From assembly GCF_026891975.1 (NCBI RefSeq), contig NZ_JAPTGB010000002.1, positions 1 to 64,000 of the forward strand: a stretch of 64,000 nucleotides of DNA. Direction: 5' to 3'. Origin of the DNA: Methanocorpusculum petauri (GTDB lineage: Archaea; Halobacteriota; Methanomicrobia; Methanomicrobiales; Methanocorpusculaceae). Positions 55,189 through 64,000 of the stretch are shown here, one piece after another; the stretch's first letter is position 1; each line of letters opens with the position of its first letter. Below the pieces are notes generated by a model. It was not told the origin of the DNA, made no database searches, and saw only the letters and a list, made by a program, of their open reading frames with translations. The translations under genes and the position numbers were made by a program.

Positions 55189-56247
55189 TCAGGTTGAACC
55201 GGCAAGCGGAACATCATCGGCCGCAGCCGGATCGGCTCCGGGACTCTCCGGAGGTTTGACGGACTCAACCGCTTTTGTGATCTCTGTGGGGTCGGGAAGA
55301 TCGCCCAGAATGCTTTCATCGAGATCGATCTGCGGCGTGTCGTCGGTGTCAACGAGATCCTCGGCACCGAGGAACTTTGCACCCTGCTTGATGAGGCTTG
55401 AGACCTCGAACGGGAAGATGATTTTGGTTGCCTGACCGTCGGCCATTTTTTCCAGAGCGTTCAGGGAAAGAACGGTGATTGCACGCTTGTCCAGAGGGCG
55501 GGACCCGAGTGCCACAATCCGCAGACCCTGTGCTTCTCCCTGGGCCTGCAAAATTTTGCTCTGACGCTCACCTTCGGCACGGAGAATCTTACTCTGCCGT
55601 TCACCTTCGGATTCAAGGATCATACTCTGACGGAGACCTTCGGCTTTGAGAATGGCCGCACGCTTCTCTCCGTCCGCACGAAGAATTGCCGCACGCCGTT
55701 CACGTTCGGCTGCGGTCTGTTCAGTCATGGCCTGTTTGACGGCACCGATCGGATTGACCTCCTTGATCTCGACACGCTCAATCTTGACGCCCCACTGATC
55801 GGTTTCTTTGTCCAGAATGTCACGCAGACGGCGGTTGATCATGTCGCGGTTGTAGAGAACTTCATCAAGTTCCATATCACCGATGATACCACGAAGACTG
55901 GTCTGCGCAAGGGCGACGGTTGCCTGACGGTAGTTGGAAACTTCGAAGTATGCGCGTTCAGGATCCATGACGCGGACGTAGATGATGGCGTCCACATCGG
56001 TCGGCGAGTTGTCTTTGGTGATGACCTCCTGAGACGGAACGTCAATAACCTGGGTCCGGAGATCAAGTTTGATCACGGCCGTGATGAATGGTACGACCCA
56101 TTTGAAGCCTGGGTTCATCTGACCGACATAGGTTCCGAGACGAATAGCGAGACCTTTCTGGTACGGCTGGATGATCACCACGCCTTTGGCAAAGATGTAG
56201 AGAATAATAATGATCAGTACGATGGATATGAGAGTGAATGCGTCCAT
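55189..56247 (-). CDS. SPFH/Band 7 (slipin-like) membrane protein
   Basis: 352 residues: one N-terminal helix (about 3-25), the SPFH domain (QPYQKGLAIRLGTYVGQMNP, QVIDVPSQEVITKDN), a long coiled coil from about 185 to 250 (AAERERRAAILRADGEKR and repeated SEGERQSKILRAEGERQ), and a disordered C-terminal tail. Slipins scaffold membranes. The ATG abuts the NfeD stop, so the two are coupled as is usual for this pair. Confidence 0.93.
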   Translation of the reverse strand: MDAFTLISIVLIIIILYIFAKGVVIIQPYQKGLAIRLGTYVGQMNPGFKWVVPFITAVIKLDLRTQVIDVPSQEVITKDNSPTDVDAIIYVRVMDPERAYFEVSNYRQATVALAQTSLRGIIGDMELDEVLYNRDMINRRLRDILDKETDQWGVKIERVEIKEVNPIGAVKQAMTEQTAAERERRAAILRADGEKRAAILKAEGLRQSMILESEGERQSKILRAEGERQSKILQAQGEAQGLRIVALGSRPLDKRAITVLSLNALEKMADGQATKIIFPFEVSSLIKQGAKFLGAEDLVDTDDTPQIDLDESILGDLPDPTEITKAVESVKPPESPGADPAAADDVPLAGST

Positions 56248-56712
56248 TTAGCGGACCTCCTCAACAGTCAGATGAACGCCGGATGCGGCAGTCACCTGTA
56301 TTTTTGTTCCGGGCGCAAGTACTGCGCCCGTGCTTTTTGCGCTCCAGATAACACCGGAGATGTCAACCTTACCGGAGATGGTGTCAGGGACCACGGTCAC
56401 GGTAACAACACCGGCCTTTCCGACGATAGTATCCTGACCGGTGGTCACCGGCGTCTGATCGGGAGAGATTCTCCGGTAGATGAGAACACTCACCGCAGCC
56501 GCAACAACTGCGGCAAGTACAGCGATGCCGACACCGACGGGAGAGGCAAAAATGTCAACACCGGCAAGAACCATGAGTCCGAGAACGATCATGGCAGTTC
56601 CGGGAACTGCCATGAAAAATCCCGGCGTTGCCGCTTCGATGACAAGGAAAGCCGCTCCGGCGACGATAAGAATCCACGGGAATACCGCGGGATCCAAGAG
56701 TGTTTCAAGCAT
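56248..56712 (-). CDS. NfeD-like membrane protein
   Basis: 154 residues. Four hydrophobic stretches (about 12-32, 36-52, 60-80) and a C-terminal OB-fold (about 90-150, TVVPDTISGKVDISGVIWSA) make it the short NfeD1b type, which lacks a serine protease domain. It is the usual partner of SPFH proteins. Confidence 0.88.
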   Translation of the reverse strand: MLETLLDPAVFPWILIVAGAAFLVIEAATPGFFMAVPGTAMIVLGLMVLAGVDIFASPVGVGIAVLAAVVAAAVSVLIYRRISPDQTPVTTGQDTIVGKAGVVTVTVVPDTISGKVDISGVIWSAKSTGAVLAPGTKIQVTAASGVHLTVEEVR

Positions 56713-56844
56713 GGTATAATGTAGTAATAGCGGGGGAGAGGCAATAAAGGATAGGTTCGTGAAAAATTGTTAACCCCGCCGGAAAAAGATGATTATTTCC
56801 GGCATCCAATACATTGCAACCAATACTTCGCTCAGGAACCCCTC

Positions 56845-58269
56845 ATGAATCACGGACACGTTCTGCAGTACTTTGAAGAGATCACCGGAATTCCCCGCCC
56901 CTCCGGTCACGAGGAAAAAATACGGGAGTATCTTCTTTCATTCGCAAAGAGTCACGGCCTTTTCGCAAAAACAGACACAGCAGGAAACGTCTGCATCAGA
57001 AAGCCTGCGGCAAAAGGCTTTGAAAACTCAGCCGCAGTCGTCCTGCAGGCGCACATGGACATGGTCTGCGAAAAGGATCCGGCAAAGGCGATCAACTTTC
57101 AGACCGATCCGATCGAAACCGTAACCGAAGGGGACTGGATGCATGCATGCGGAACAACGCTTGGTGCGGACAACGGAATAGGTATCGCCCTTGCGCTTGA
57201 TGTGCTTGCCGCAGATATTCCCGCAGGACCAGTTGAGTGCCTGTTCACGGTGGAAGAGGAGACCGGACTTACCGGAGCAGAAGCCGTGTGCCCTGATTTT
57301 TTCACGGGAGCAATGCTGATCAATCTTGACAGCGAGGAGGAGGGAAGCATCTGTACCGGATGTGCGGGCGGCGTGGAAACGTTTGCCGCAATTTCCTGGA
57401 AACCTCTCGCAGCACCAATAAACGATGTGTATTACCGGATCGACATTGACGGACTCACCGGCGGACACTCCGGAACGGACATTCATCGAGGACGAGCAAA
57501 CGCGATTAAAATTCTTGCCGCATTCCTGCACCGGCTCCCGGATGCAGCAGTCTGCGAACTGTCCGGAGGTAATCTGATAAATGCCATTCCCCGCCACGCA
57601 ACCGCGGTCTTTGGTGTTTCTCCGGAACAGACCGCTGAGGTTGAGAAAATGTTCGCGCAGTTTAAGGAGGAAATGATCTGCGCTTGGAGCAGTACTGATC
57701 CGGGCATCTCGCTCTCCCTCCTCCCCGAATCTCCACAGGAACAAGCGATTCCTTCCGCCGCAGCAATCATCGACGCTCTTGATGCATGCCCGAATGGTGT
57801 TCTTGCGATGAGCAGAACTATTCCGGGTCTTGTGCAGACCTCAACAAATCTCTCCTCGATCAGGATGCAGGACCGTTCCCTGATCATCGCAACTTTTCAG
57901 CGGAGCGTGATTGAAGAGGAAAAACGCGAAGCCGCGAAGATGGTTGCAGCGGTGTTCCAAAAATGCGGTGCGGGAATTACCTCCAGAAACGAGTACCCCG
58001 GCTGGACACCCGATCCGTCCTCCCCGCTGCTACAGATGGCAGCCGCGGTTTATGAAGATCTCTTCGGCACCGAGCCTGAGATCACGGCAACACACGGAGG
58101 ACTTGAGTGCGGACTGTTCCGTAGAAATTATCCCGTACTTGACATCATCTCAATCGGGCCGAACGTTCTCGACGCCCACTCCCCCAAAGAACGGCTGCAG
58201 ATATCATCAGTTGAGAATGTCCGACGGTTCCTCGCAGAACTGCTCAAAGAGATCGGGACAGCTGCATGA
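56845..58269 (+). CDS. Aminoacyl-histidine dipeptidase (M20, PepD-like)
   Basis: 474 residues. The M20 metal and catalytic motifs are seen: QAHMDMV (His-Asp region), LGADNGIGIALALDVL (bridging Asp), FTVEEETGLTGAEAV (general base Glu), NLDSEEEGSICTGCAGG, and a lid-domain GGHSGTDIHRGRANAIK. It hydrolyses Xaa-His and other dipeptides. The ATG at 56845 is preferred; the frame upstream is short and AT-rich. The stop overlaps the next gene (ATGA). Confidence 0.9.
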   Translation: MNHGHVLQYFEEITGIPRPSGHEEKIREYLLSFAKSHGLFAKTDTAGNVCIRKPAAKGFENSAAVVLQAHMDMVCEKDPAKAINFQTDPIETVTEGDWMHACGTTLGADNGIGIALALDVLAADIPAGPVECLFTVEEETGLTGAEAVCPDFFTGAMLINLDSEEEGSICTGCAGGVETFAAISWKPLAAPINDVYYRIDIDGLTGGHSGTDIHRGRANAIKILAAFLHRLPDAAVCELSGGNLINAIPRHATAVFGVSPEQTAEVEKMFAQFKEEMICAWSSTDPGISLSLLPESPQEQAIPSAAAIIDALDACPNGVLAMSRTIPGLVQTSTNLSSIRMQDRSLIIATFQRSVIEEEKREAAKMVAAVFQKCGAGITSRNEYPGWTPDPSSPLLQMAAAVYEDLFGTEPEITATHGGLECGLFRRNYPVLDIISIGPNVLDAHSPKERLQISSVENVRRFLAELLKEIGTAA

Positions 58270-59468
58270 AGGATGCTGTTGCCTCTCCGCTCGATATTTT
58301 TCAGCTGCATCTGGGCGATGCAGATCATGCATTTCTTCTCTCCATTTCTGTGAAGCTATCCGGGATCATTGACGAGGGACGCCTTCGAAAGGCAGCAGAT
58401 CGGGCAGCAGCTGAGATACCGATACTCACCAGCCGCTATGCAGGAAACCTTCTGGGAGGATGGTTTGTGAAAGGAACAGAACCGATTCCGATCACGATCA
58501 CCTCTGAACATCCCGACCGCGTGATGACTGCACTCTCTTCGTATGCAGGACCACTGTTCCGGATGACTGTCTGTCGGAACACGACTGACACCATTGTGTT
58601 CTCTGCAGCACATCTCTTAACCGATGCACGGGGAGTTCTGTCAATCGCCGCACGGATTGCAGCGTTGTACCATACTCCGACACAAAAAAATTTCAAAGAA
58701 ATGGATCGGACTTTATCGCCGGTGTTCAAAAAATTTTCCGCGGAAAAACTTCAGGAACTTTTTACTCAGGAACGCGATCGTTCTCCGGAGGCACTTGCCG
58801 ACAAAAAATATTTTGAAACCGGATCGGATCCAAACGCAGAACTGACAATCATCCGGGAACAGTGTTCTCCTGAAACACTTACAAGGATGAAAACAGTTGC
58901 AAAATTTCACAAGGCAACGATTCATGATCTCTTGGAAGCTGCATACGGAACAGCACTTCGTGACTGGCTGACGGAACAGGGTATCCTGCTTGACATTGTC
59001 CCGCTCTGTTCAACCGCCGATCTCCGCCGATACTTCCCGGAAGGCGAACGAGATTATCCGATGAACTATACCGTCGCCTACTGGTCACCGATCCGCTGCA
59101 GCAAAAATATTGCGGAAACCCTTGCCCACACTGCAAAGATGTCACAGGATCTCAAACAGCATGCAATAGGAGTCGGAGCCGCCCGGCCATTTTCCGGACC
59201 GTTCCTGCATGACGACGACATTGGGAGATTCGCCGGAGTACCGTTCCTCACAAACCCGGGGATAATTCCTGATGAAACGATACACTTTGGTGACAGCATC
59301 CGTGTTGAGGAGGTGGAGTTTCAGGGTGTAATCGCCGGAGGGAATGCTTTCTCCGCAGGAGCGTGGACGTACAACAACACACTGCACCTGAGTATCTGCG
59401 CAGGAAAAGATGCGGATGCAGCAGAATACATTCTCAAACGTACCGGAGAGATTCTCCGCGGGCTGTAA
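58266..59468 (+). CDS. Condensation-like acyltransferase
   Basis: 400 residues, matching the CoA-dependent acyltransferase/condensation-domain superfamily. AAHLLTDARG at residues 117-126 is the HxxxD motif with His at the catalytic position (H119, D123), and later segments such as GRFAGVPFLTNPGI fit the second chloramphenicol-acetyltransferase-like lobe. No carrier or adenylation domain is fused. It shares four bases with the dipeptidase gene. A role in joining, releasing or acylating small peptides or lipids is inference. Confidence 0.65.
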   Translation: MKDAVASPLDIFQLHLGDADHAFLLSISVKLSGIIDEGRLRKAADRAAAEIPILTSRYAGNLLGGWFVKGTEPIPITITSEHPDRVMTALSSYAGPLFRMTVCRNTTDTIVFSAAHLLTDARGVLSIAARIAALYHTPTQKNFKEMDRTLSPVFKKFSAEKLQELFTQERDRSPEALADKKYFETGSDPNAELTIIREQCSPETLTRMKTVAKFHKATIHDLLEAAYGTALRDWLTEQGILLDIVPLCSTADLRRYFPEGERDYPMNYTVAYWSPIRCSKNIAETLAHTAKMSQDLKQHAIGVGAARPFSGPFLHDDDIGRFAGVPFLTNPGIIPDETIHFGDSIRVEEVEFQGVIAGGNAFSAGAWTYNNTLHLSICAGKDADAAEYILKRTGEILRGL

Positions 59469-59493
59469 AAAAAGAAAAAAATATTTTGGAAGA

Positions 59494-61320
59494 TTACTCC
59501 ACCAGTTTTTCTTCGTCAGGTTTCCAGGTCGGAACTTTCTTTCCGAGAACGAACAGAACACCGACAAGAATTGCCATCGTAATCAGGAGGGTAATCCACA
59601 CACTCATGCCGAATCCGACAATGATGTAACCGATGACAACAACTGCTGCAATCGTTAAGGCATACCACAACTGCGTGTCCACGTGATCAATCAGACTACA
59701 CCCTGCTCCCATAGAGGAGAGAATGGTGGTATCCGAGATGGGTGAACAGTGATCTCCGAAGATTGCACCGGTTAATACACCGGACGAGCAGACAACAATG
59801 TATGAGTAGACGGAGGCATCCGGCATACCGGTCGAAAATCCCGCAATTGCTGCGGCGAGCGGAATAACGAGCGGCAGAAGAATTGCCATTGTTCCGTATG
59901 CGGTTCCCGTTGCAAACGAGATGATGCCGGCAATGATGAAGATGAGCGCTGGAACAATCCACATCGGCAGGGACTCGGACAGGGCTCCGACGAGATAGTG
60001 TGCGGTTCCCAGATCACCGATGATCGAGCCAATCGACCAGGCAAGAATCAGAATGATACACACATACAGCATCGACTTCATGCCGTGCGCCCAGGTCTCA
60101 ATACCGGTCTTTAAGGTAAAGATCTTCTGGGCGAAGCCCATCACGATGGAAACAATACAGGCGAGGAGTGCTGCCTGGAACAGTACAATACTTGCGTCAG
60201 AGGAACTGTAGGCTTCACGCACCGAATCAAGGAACCCGAGCTGGACAAACTCTTCCGCGGAGATTAAACCGTTGCCGGCCATGATTGCATCTGCACCATT
60301 GGTGAAGAACAGAATCAAAGCAGAGACGATCAGCACGCCAACCGGAATGATGGCATTCCAGATGTTTGCCGGAGCTGCCTTTTTGGAGGTTGCGACAACC
60401 GCGTGATCCTCTTTGCAGATCTCCTGATCTTCGACAGGAACGGCATCGTCGTCCTTCTCCACCTCAGAACCAGGGCGGATTGTCGCACCCGTCCGGCGTG
60501 AACGAAGTTCTGCGGTAAGCATCGGGCCGTACTCGCGAAGGAGCATTGCAGAAGCAAACACGAAGAAGAGTGCTAAAATGTTGTAGAAGCGGTAGGGAAT
60601 CGTGTCGATGAAGATACTGTATGCGGAAACACCGGTGATGCCGGCGATTGCAAGACCTTCATTGATGTTCACCAGCTCGGTTCCAATCCAGGTCGAAATC
60701 ACAAAAATACCTGCGATTGGTGCTGCCGTTGAGTCCACAATGTAGGCGAGACGCTCGCGGGAAATGCGGAACTTGTCACAGACCGGCCGCATAATGGGAC
60801 CGACGATCAGGGCGTTTGCATAGTCATCGAAGAAGATGACAAAACCCATGATCCATGTTGCAAGCTGTGCGGTACGCGGACCTTTCGCATGCCGTGCCAC
60901 CGTTTCGGCAACGGCACGCATGCCGCCCATGCGGGTGATGAGTGCAATCAGTGCACCAATCACAAGCACCTGCATAATAATACCTGCATTCCAGCGGTCC
61001 GCAAGGGTGCCGATGAAGTACTCGGTGGAACCGAAGAATGCTCCGCCAATGGCGCCCAGGATGTCGCCGCCAAGAAGGGCAAGCATCCATGCACCGGAGA
61101 GCACGCCGAGGAACAGCGAGAGAATGACATTTCTTGTGAGGAATGCCAGAAGCAGTGCGAGAATCGGCGGTATCAGCGTCCAGATTCCAAGAATCTCAGC
61201 ATACTCTGCTGCAGATCCCCCCTCGGGAGCGGCGCCGACAAGACCGGTTGCAAGCGGTATTGCAAAGGCGACGATCACCACAATCAGGGCGATGATATCA
61301 ACCATCTTTGATTTTTCCAT
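59494..61320 (-). CDS. Na+/H+ antiporter of the NhaC family
   Basis: 608 residues with roughly 12 helices. Family stretches are TLIPPILALLLAFLTRNVIL followed by FLGVLSGAWML, IFFDDYANALIVGPIMRPVC, TAAPIAGIFVISTWIGTELV and IFGDHCSPISDTTILSSMGA. The cytoplasmic loop (about 275-315) is acidic. Ion selectivity (Na+, K+) cannot be told. Standing alone on the minus strand, it faces the 1.2-kb noncoding stretch. Confidence 0.93.
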   Translation of the reverse strand: MEKSKMVDIIALIVVIVAFAIPLATGLVGAAPEGGSAAEYAEILGIWTLIPPILALLLAFLTRNVILSLFLGVLSGAWMLALLGGDILGAIGGAFFGSTEYFIGTLADRWNAGIIMQVLVIGALIALITRMGGMRAVAETVARHAKGPRTAQLATWIMGFVIFFDDYANALIVGPIMRPVCDKFRISRERLAYIVDSTAAPIAGIFVISTWIGTELVNINEGLAIAGITGVSAYSIFIDTIPYRFYNILALFFVFASAMLLREYGPMLTAELRSRRTGATIRPGSEVEKDDDAVPVEDQEICKEDHAVVATSKKAAPANIWNAIIPVGVLIVSALILFFTNGADAIMAGNGLISAEEFVQLGFLDSVREAYSSSDASIVLFQAALLACIVSIVMGFAQKIFTLKTGIETWAHGMKSMLYVCIILILAWSIGSIIGDLGTAHYLVGALSESLPMWIVPALIFIIAGIISFATGTAYGTMAILLPLVIPLAAAIAGFSTGMPDASVYSYIVVCSSGVLTGAIFGDHCSPISDTTILSSMGAGCSLIDHVDTQLWYALTIAAVVVIGYIIVGFGMSVWITLLITMAILVGVLFVLGKKVPTWKPDEEKLVE

Positions 61321-62499
61321 AAGAACACACCTCAGGGTAAAAATACCTGAATAGGAAAGATATTAAACGGCACCGTATTTATGAGCTTTGGCTTACCGTG
61401 CGTTGCATTGAAATTCGTTTATTTGAAAGCCAATGTTCGTCATTGATCGTATTTTAGCCCACGGAATCCTAAAAAAATGTATTTCCGTGATTTTCTTGTA
61501 TGTTCCGTGATGTTGTGAGCCACAAAGTGGCGAACGAAGCAGGACACGAAGCGGCATGCGGCTGAAAAGTTCCGTGTGTTTCGTGTCTTCCGCGGGTGAC
61601 TCATGAATAAAAATGCAAACCCGGCTTACCGATCTCCGGCGACAGGCCAAAGGAGTACAAACGATGCGCATAGCCGAGTAAAAACAGAGAAGATACGTGT
61701 ATTACTGAGGTTTTTTGGGAAATAGGTGAGACTGCACGGCAAATCCGAATGTATTCAATGCAGTCTCCAATGACAGAAATTCTCTGAGTCGCGTCTCTCC
61801 TGCTGCCGGAAAGAGACAACTTAGTACATAGGTTCGATACACCTGACAAAACACCACCATGTCGGTGATGCCGTGTTCGTTTTCGTACGCTATGTTTGTG
61901 GAAACAGGAATGTTTTCTTTAGGGGGGTAAACATTTCACCGTTCCAATATACCATTGTGGGTTAGGTAGTAAAGAATACCGCCCGAAGATTATTTGGAAA
62001 TAGGGCAAAAACCAGTGTTATCCCTAACGATCGTTTATTGACAGCAAACATTCATCACGGATCGTATTTTCCGCGGGAGTCAGGATTCCAGGAAAAAAAA
62101 ACGCAAAAACCAAAAAAATGATACGGCGGGTGGGAATAGTTTGCATGGTTTTTTCCGCCGAGAGAATATTGTGGACACGGGCATCGGGCGATAACACCGC
62201 CCGTTTGCCGGACGAATGGATAATCCATGAAACGTGTATTCACTTCACTTCTGTATCATCTCCCTCTCTTTCGCATCGGTCGCGGATGTGTTCATATCGC
62301 ATACAAGGGTAATGGGAACACGAATGTTCCTATTCAGTATTTATACGATATTAGGCAGATAAATGTCCTCTCCGAAAATTATTCGGAAAAATGGGAGAGA
62401 AAACCCTATTTTGGTAGGACGAAATAGTTTCGTAAGAGGTATAATTCCGAAAAAAATTCGGAGACGTTATTTGTCAACCTAACAGGAAACCTGTTAGAC
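61321..62499. other. 1.2-kb noncoding stretch with inverted repeats
   Basis: No gene here is credible: open frames are short and have low-complexity or unlike-protein composition. It holds TTCCGTG-type repeats (61493, 61503, 61570), the hairpin GCCAC-AAA-GTGGC (61517-61529), and, in the last 200 bases, three inverted repeats: GGAACA/TGTTCC (62315-62330), CTCTCC/GGAGAG around CCGAA/TTCGG (62368-62399), and CTAACAGG-AAA-CCTGTTAG (62479-62497). The last lies directly before the next gene. 61600-62100 shows nothing I can name. Confidence 0.5.
62479..62497. promoter_or_regulatory. Palindrome at the start of the PacL-like gene
   Basis: CTAACAGG (62479-62486) and CCTGTTAG (62490-62497), perfect 8-base arms with an AAA centre, end two bases before the ATG at 62500. 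As DNA this is an operator; as RNA it would hide the ribosome-binding site. A metal-responsive repressor would fit the neighbouring ATPase. Confidence 0.45.
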
Positions 62500-62787
62500 A
62501 TGGTACAGATTCAAGACATCATGAAAGACCAGAAAACCTGGCTTTTCCTTGGCGGCGTCGCCGTCGGGGCAGCAGCAGTAACCATCCTCGGCAGTAAAGC
62601 CGCACGCGATCTGGCGATTGCCGGGCTTGCCCAGGGAATGAAGATGAGAGATGACGCGGAAGCAGCCCTCAGCAGCATCAAAGAGGAGGCAGAAGACGCA
62701 TACGTCCAAAAGTTCCGGACTCTCGCTGGAGATGACGACGGGAAGTGTCCGCCGGCTGAGATCGAGGTAAAAAAGATCGAGATGTAA
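62500..62787 (+). CDS. Small membrane protein, PacL/DUF1490-like
   Basis: 95 residues (or 88 from the ATG at 62521). One membrane helix (about 15-32, LFLGGVAVGAAAVTILGS) is followed by a Glu/Ala-rich helix (AEAALSSIKEEAEDAYVQKF) and a tail with acidic residues and one cysteine (DDDGKCPP). In the layout it is like mycobacterial PacL proteins (DUF1490), which pair with the P-ATPase CtpC in zinc efflux and bind metal with their C-terminus. Here it is seven bases before a P-type ATPase. Homology is suggested by layout and context, not proven. Confidence 0.55.
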   Translation: MVQIQDIMKDQKTWLFLGGVAVGAAAVTILGSKAARDLAIAGLAQGMKMRDDAEAALSSIKEEAEDAYVQKFRTLAGDDDGKCPPAEIEVKKIEM

Positions 62788-62794
62788 AACTCTT

Positions 62795-64000
62795 ATGCAG
62801 TATACCATTACCCATGAGCTTCCCGGACGCATGCGGCTCCGGGGCAGCATGTATGCGTTTGACCTGGGCGAAAGTGTTTCGCTTGAAGAGTACCTTGCAG
62901 CTGTACCCTATGTACATGACGTCTCGGCAAATCCGAAAAACGGCAGTATTCTGATCCTCTATCAGCGTGACTGCAGAGGTGAACTTCTCGCGCTTCTCAC
63001 CAGTATCAGGATCAGCAATCTGCCGGAACCCTCACCCTGTGGACTGGAAACCAAACGAACCGATGCAGAATTCGTTCGTGATCTTTCGCTGCTGCTGTTC
63101 CGGCGTTTTGTGATTCGTCCCCTGCTTCCGCTGCTGCTTCGCCGGATTCATACCGTGTTCCGTGCGTGCGGCTACTTCCGGGACGGAGGCTCAAGCCTTC
63201 TGCACGGCAGACTTGACACCTCGGTTCTGGATGCCTCGGCTATTGGAGCTGCAATTGTTCAGGCCGATACCAAAACGGCAAGCTCGATCATGTTCCTGCT
63301 GCGGCTTTCCGGTCTCCTTGAGGATTACACAAAGAAACGTACCCGCAATGCTCTCGTTCACAGCCTTGCAATTAATGTTGATCGTGTCTGGATCAAAACC
63401 GGCGACGGAGAGATGACTATCCCCATCTCCCAAGTCACGCAGGGCGATCAGGTGATCGTCCGGACCGGAACCCTGATTCCAGTCGACGGAACGATCTGTT
63501 CCGGCGATGCGATGGTAAACGAATCCTCCATGACCGGCGAACCTCTCCCGGTCCATAAATCGATCGGTGCAAGCGTGTATGCAGGAACCGCGGTGGAGGA
63601 AGGAGAGATTGCAGTTGCCGTCAGATCCCTCGGCGGCGAGACACGCATCAACAAAATTGTGGATATGATTGATCAGTCCGAAGCGCTCAAAGCGGATGTG
63701 CAGAACAAAGCAGAGCAGCTTGCGGATGCAATTGTTCCCTACAGTTTTCTTGCGGCAGCAGGTGTGTTTCTGATCACCAGCAACCTGACGCGGGCGCTGT
63801 CGGTGCTGATGGTTGACTACTCCTGCGCTCTCAAACTCTCCACGCCGATCTCCGTCATTTCCGCAATGCGAGAAGCATCCGGGATGAACATCATGGTAAA
63901 AGGAGGGAAGTATCTGGAAGAGTTTGCACTTGCTGATACGATCGTCTTTGACAAGACCGGGACGCTCACCGTTGCAAGTCCGCGGGTTGCCGGCATCCTC
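62795..64000 (+). CDS. Heavy-metal P-type ATPase, N-terminal part
   Basis: The gene runs off the window edge; 402 codons are visible. It contains an N-terminal heavy-metal-associated-like beta-alpha domain (about 1-70, THELPGRMRLRG, without a CxxC), the actuator motif VNESSMTGEPLPVHK and the phosphorylation site DKTGTLT at the end. The metal-binding membrane helix reads VDYSCALKLSTP, so the usual CPC or SPC is YSC and the conserved proline is serine. This fits a divergent P1B transporter. It is probably cotranscribed with the PacL-like gene. Confidence 0.85.
   Translation, partial: MQYTITHELPGRMRLRGSMYAFDLGESVSLEEYLAAVPYVHDVSANPKNGSILILYQRDCRGELLALLTSIRISNLPEPSPCGLETKRTDAEFVRDLSLLLFRRFVIRPLLPLLLRRIHTVFRACGYFRDGGSSLLHGRLDTSVLDASAIGAAIVQADTKTASSIMFLLRLSGLLEDYTKKRTRNALVHSLAINVDRVWIKTGDGEMTIPISQVTQGDQVIVRTGTLIPVDGTICSGDAMVNESSMTGEPLPVHKSIGASVYAGTAVEEGEIAVAVRSLGGETRINKIVDMIDQSEALKADVQNKAEQLADAIVPYSFLAAAGVFLITSNLTRALSVLMVDYSCALKLSTPISVISAMREASGMNIMVKGGKYLEEFALADTIVFDKTGTLTVASPRVAGIL

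Noticed and set aside
61393-61671. Minus-strand frame of 92 codons with Cys and Arg
   Set aside because: It runs through TTCCGTG-type repeats and resembles other repeat-derived spurious frames.

Overview
The window comes from a hydrogenotrophic methanogenic archaeon. It encodes Ftr of the CO2-reducing methanogenesis pathway, the methanogen proteins DUF1890 and DUF1894, the large subunit of the archaeal D-family DNA polymerase, archaeal SecD/SecF, archease/RtcB, a short archaeal PurA, type IV pilin-like proteins and PEGA and PGF-type surface proteins. Gene content, moderate-to-high GC and phase-repeated intergenic elements fit the Methanomicrobiales, perhaps a Methanocorpusculum-like organism. 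That placement is inference from gene families only.

Layout. 1-5760: A24 prepilin peptidase, DUF1848, a cis-prenyltransferase-like protein without catalytic motifs, DUF2551, and a compact RNA-repair string (small unknown gene, archease, rtcB, unknown gene). 5776-13600: a biotin locus with a BirA-like regulator/ligase, bioB divergent from bioY across a BirA-box-like palindrome, an ECF transporter (two ATPases plus a T subunit), and the two-subunit biotin enzyme pyruvate carboxylase. 13674-18191: tRNA(CAT) followed by an accessory island holding a candidate structured RNA, a RelE-like toxin converging on a small basic protein, decayed gene remnants, a tandem duplication, a Fic protein, an MFS fragment, a GTTACC repeat array, a ribbon-helix-helix/coiled-coil protein and an FkbM methyltransferase. 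18313-25556: EFR1 ferredoxin, SecFD, surface proteins, MntP, DUF1890/1894 and ftr. 25677-28870: PEGA protein, two pilin-like proteins and a pentapeptide protein. 28941-37275: glutaredoxin-thioredoxin reductase fusion, AI-2E-type permease, rubrerythrin, RadC, PurA, a Trm112-like protein, CbiB and a three-Cache lipoprotein. 37314-41967: a second, canonical BirA and a four-subunit pyruvate:ferredoxin oxidoreductase (order B-A-G-D). 42059-47633: a second accessory stretch with two DUF4143 ATPases, a second ribbon-helix-helix protein and two glycosyltransferases. 47873-61320: AspS, then a leftward string (NfeD, SPFH, DUF432, MscS, HEAT, PolD large subunit), a dipeptidase with a condensation-like acyltransferase, and NhaC. 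61321-62499 is noncoding but rich in inverted repeats. The window ends inside a heavy-metal P-type ATPase preceded by a PacL/DUF1490-like small membrane protein.

How it fits together. CO2 fixation (Ftr), acetyl-CoA carboxylation to pyruvate (Por) and pyruvate carboxylation to oxaloacetate (PycAB) form one anabolic route. PycB needs biotin, and the neighbouring genes supply, import, attach and probably regulate it. Four items deserve most attention: the BirA-like protein and BirA-box arrangement, the NgBR-like cis-prenyltransferase paralogue, the structured RNA and repeat arrays in the tRNA-linked island, and the exactly 23-bp-phased repeats upstream of a DUF4143 ATPase.
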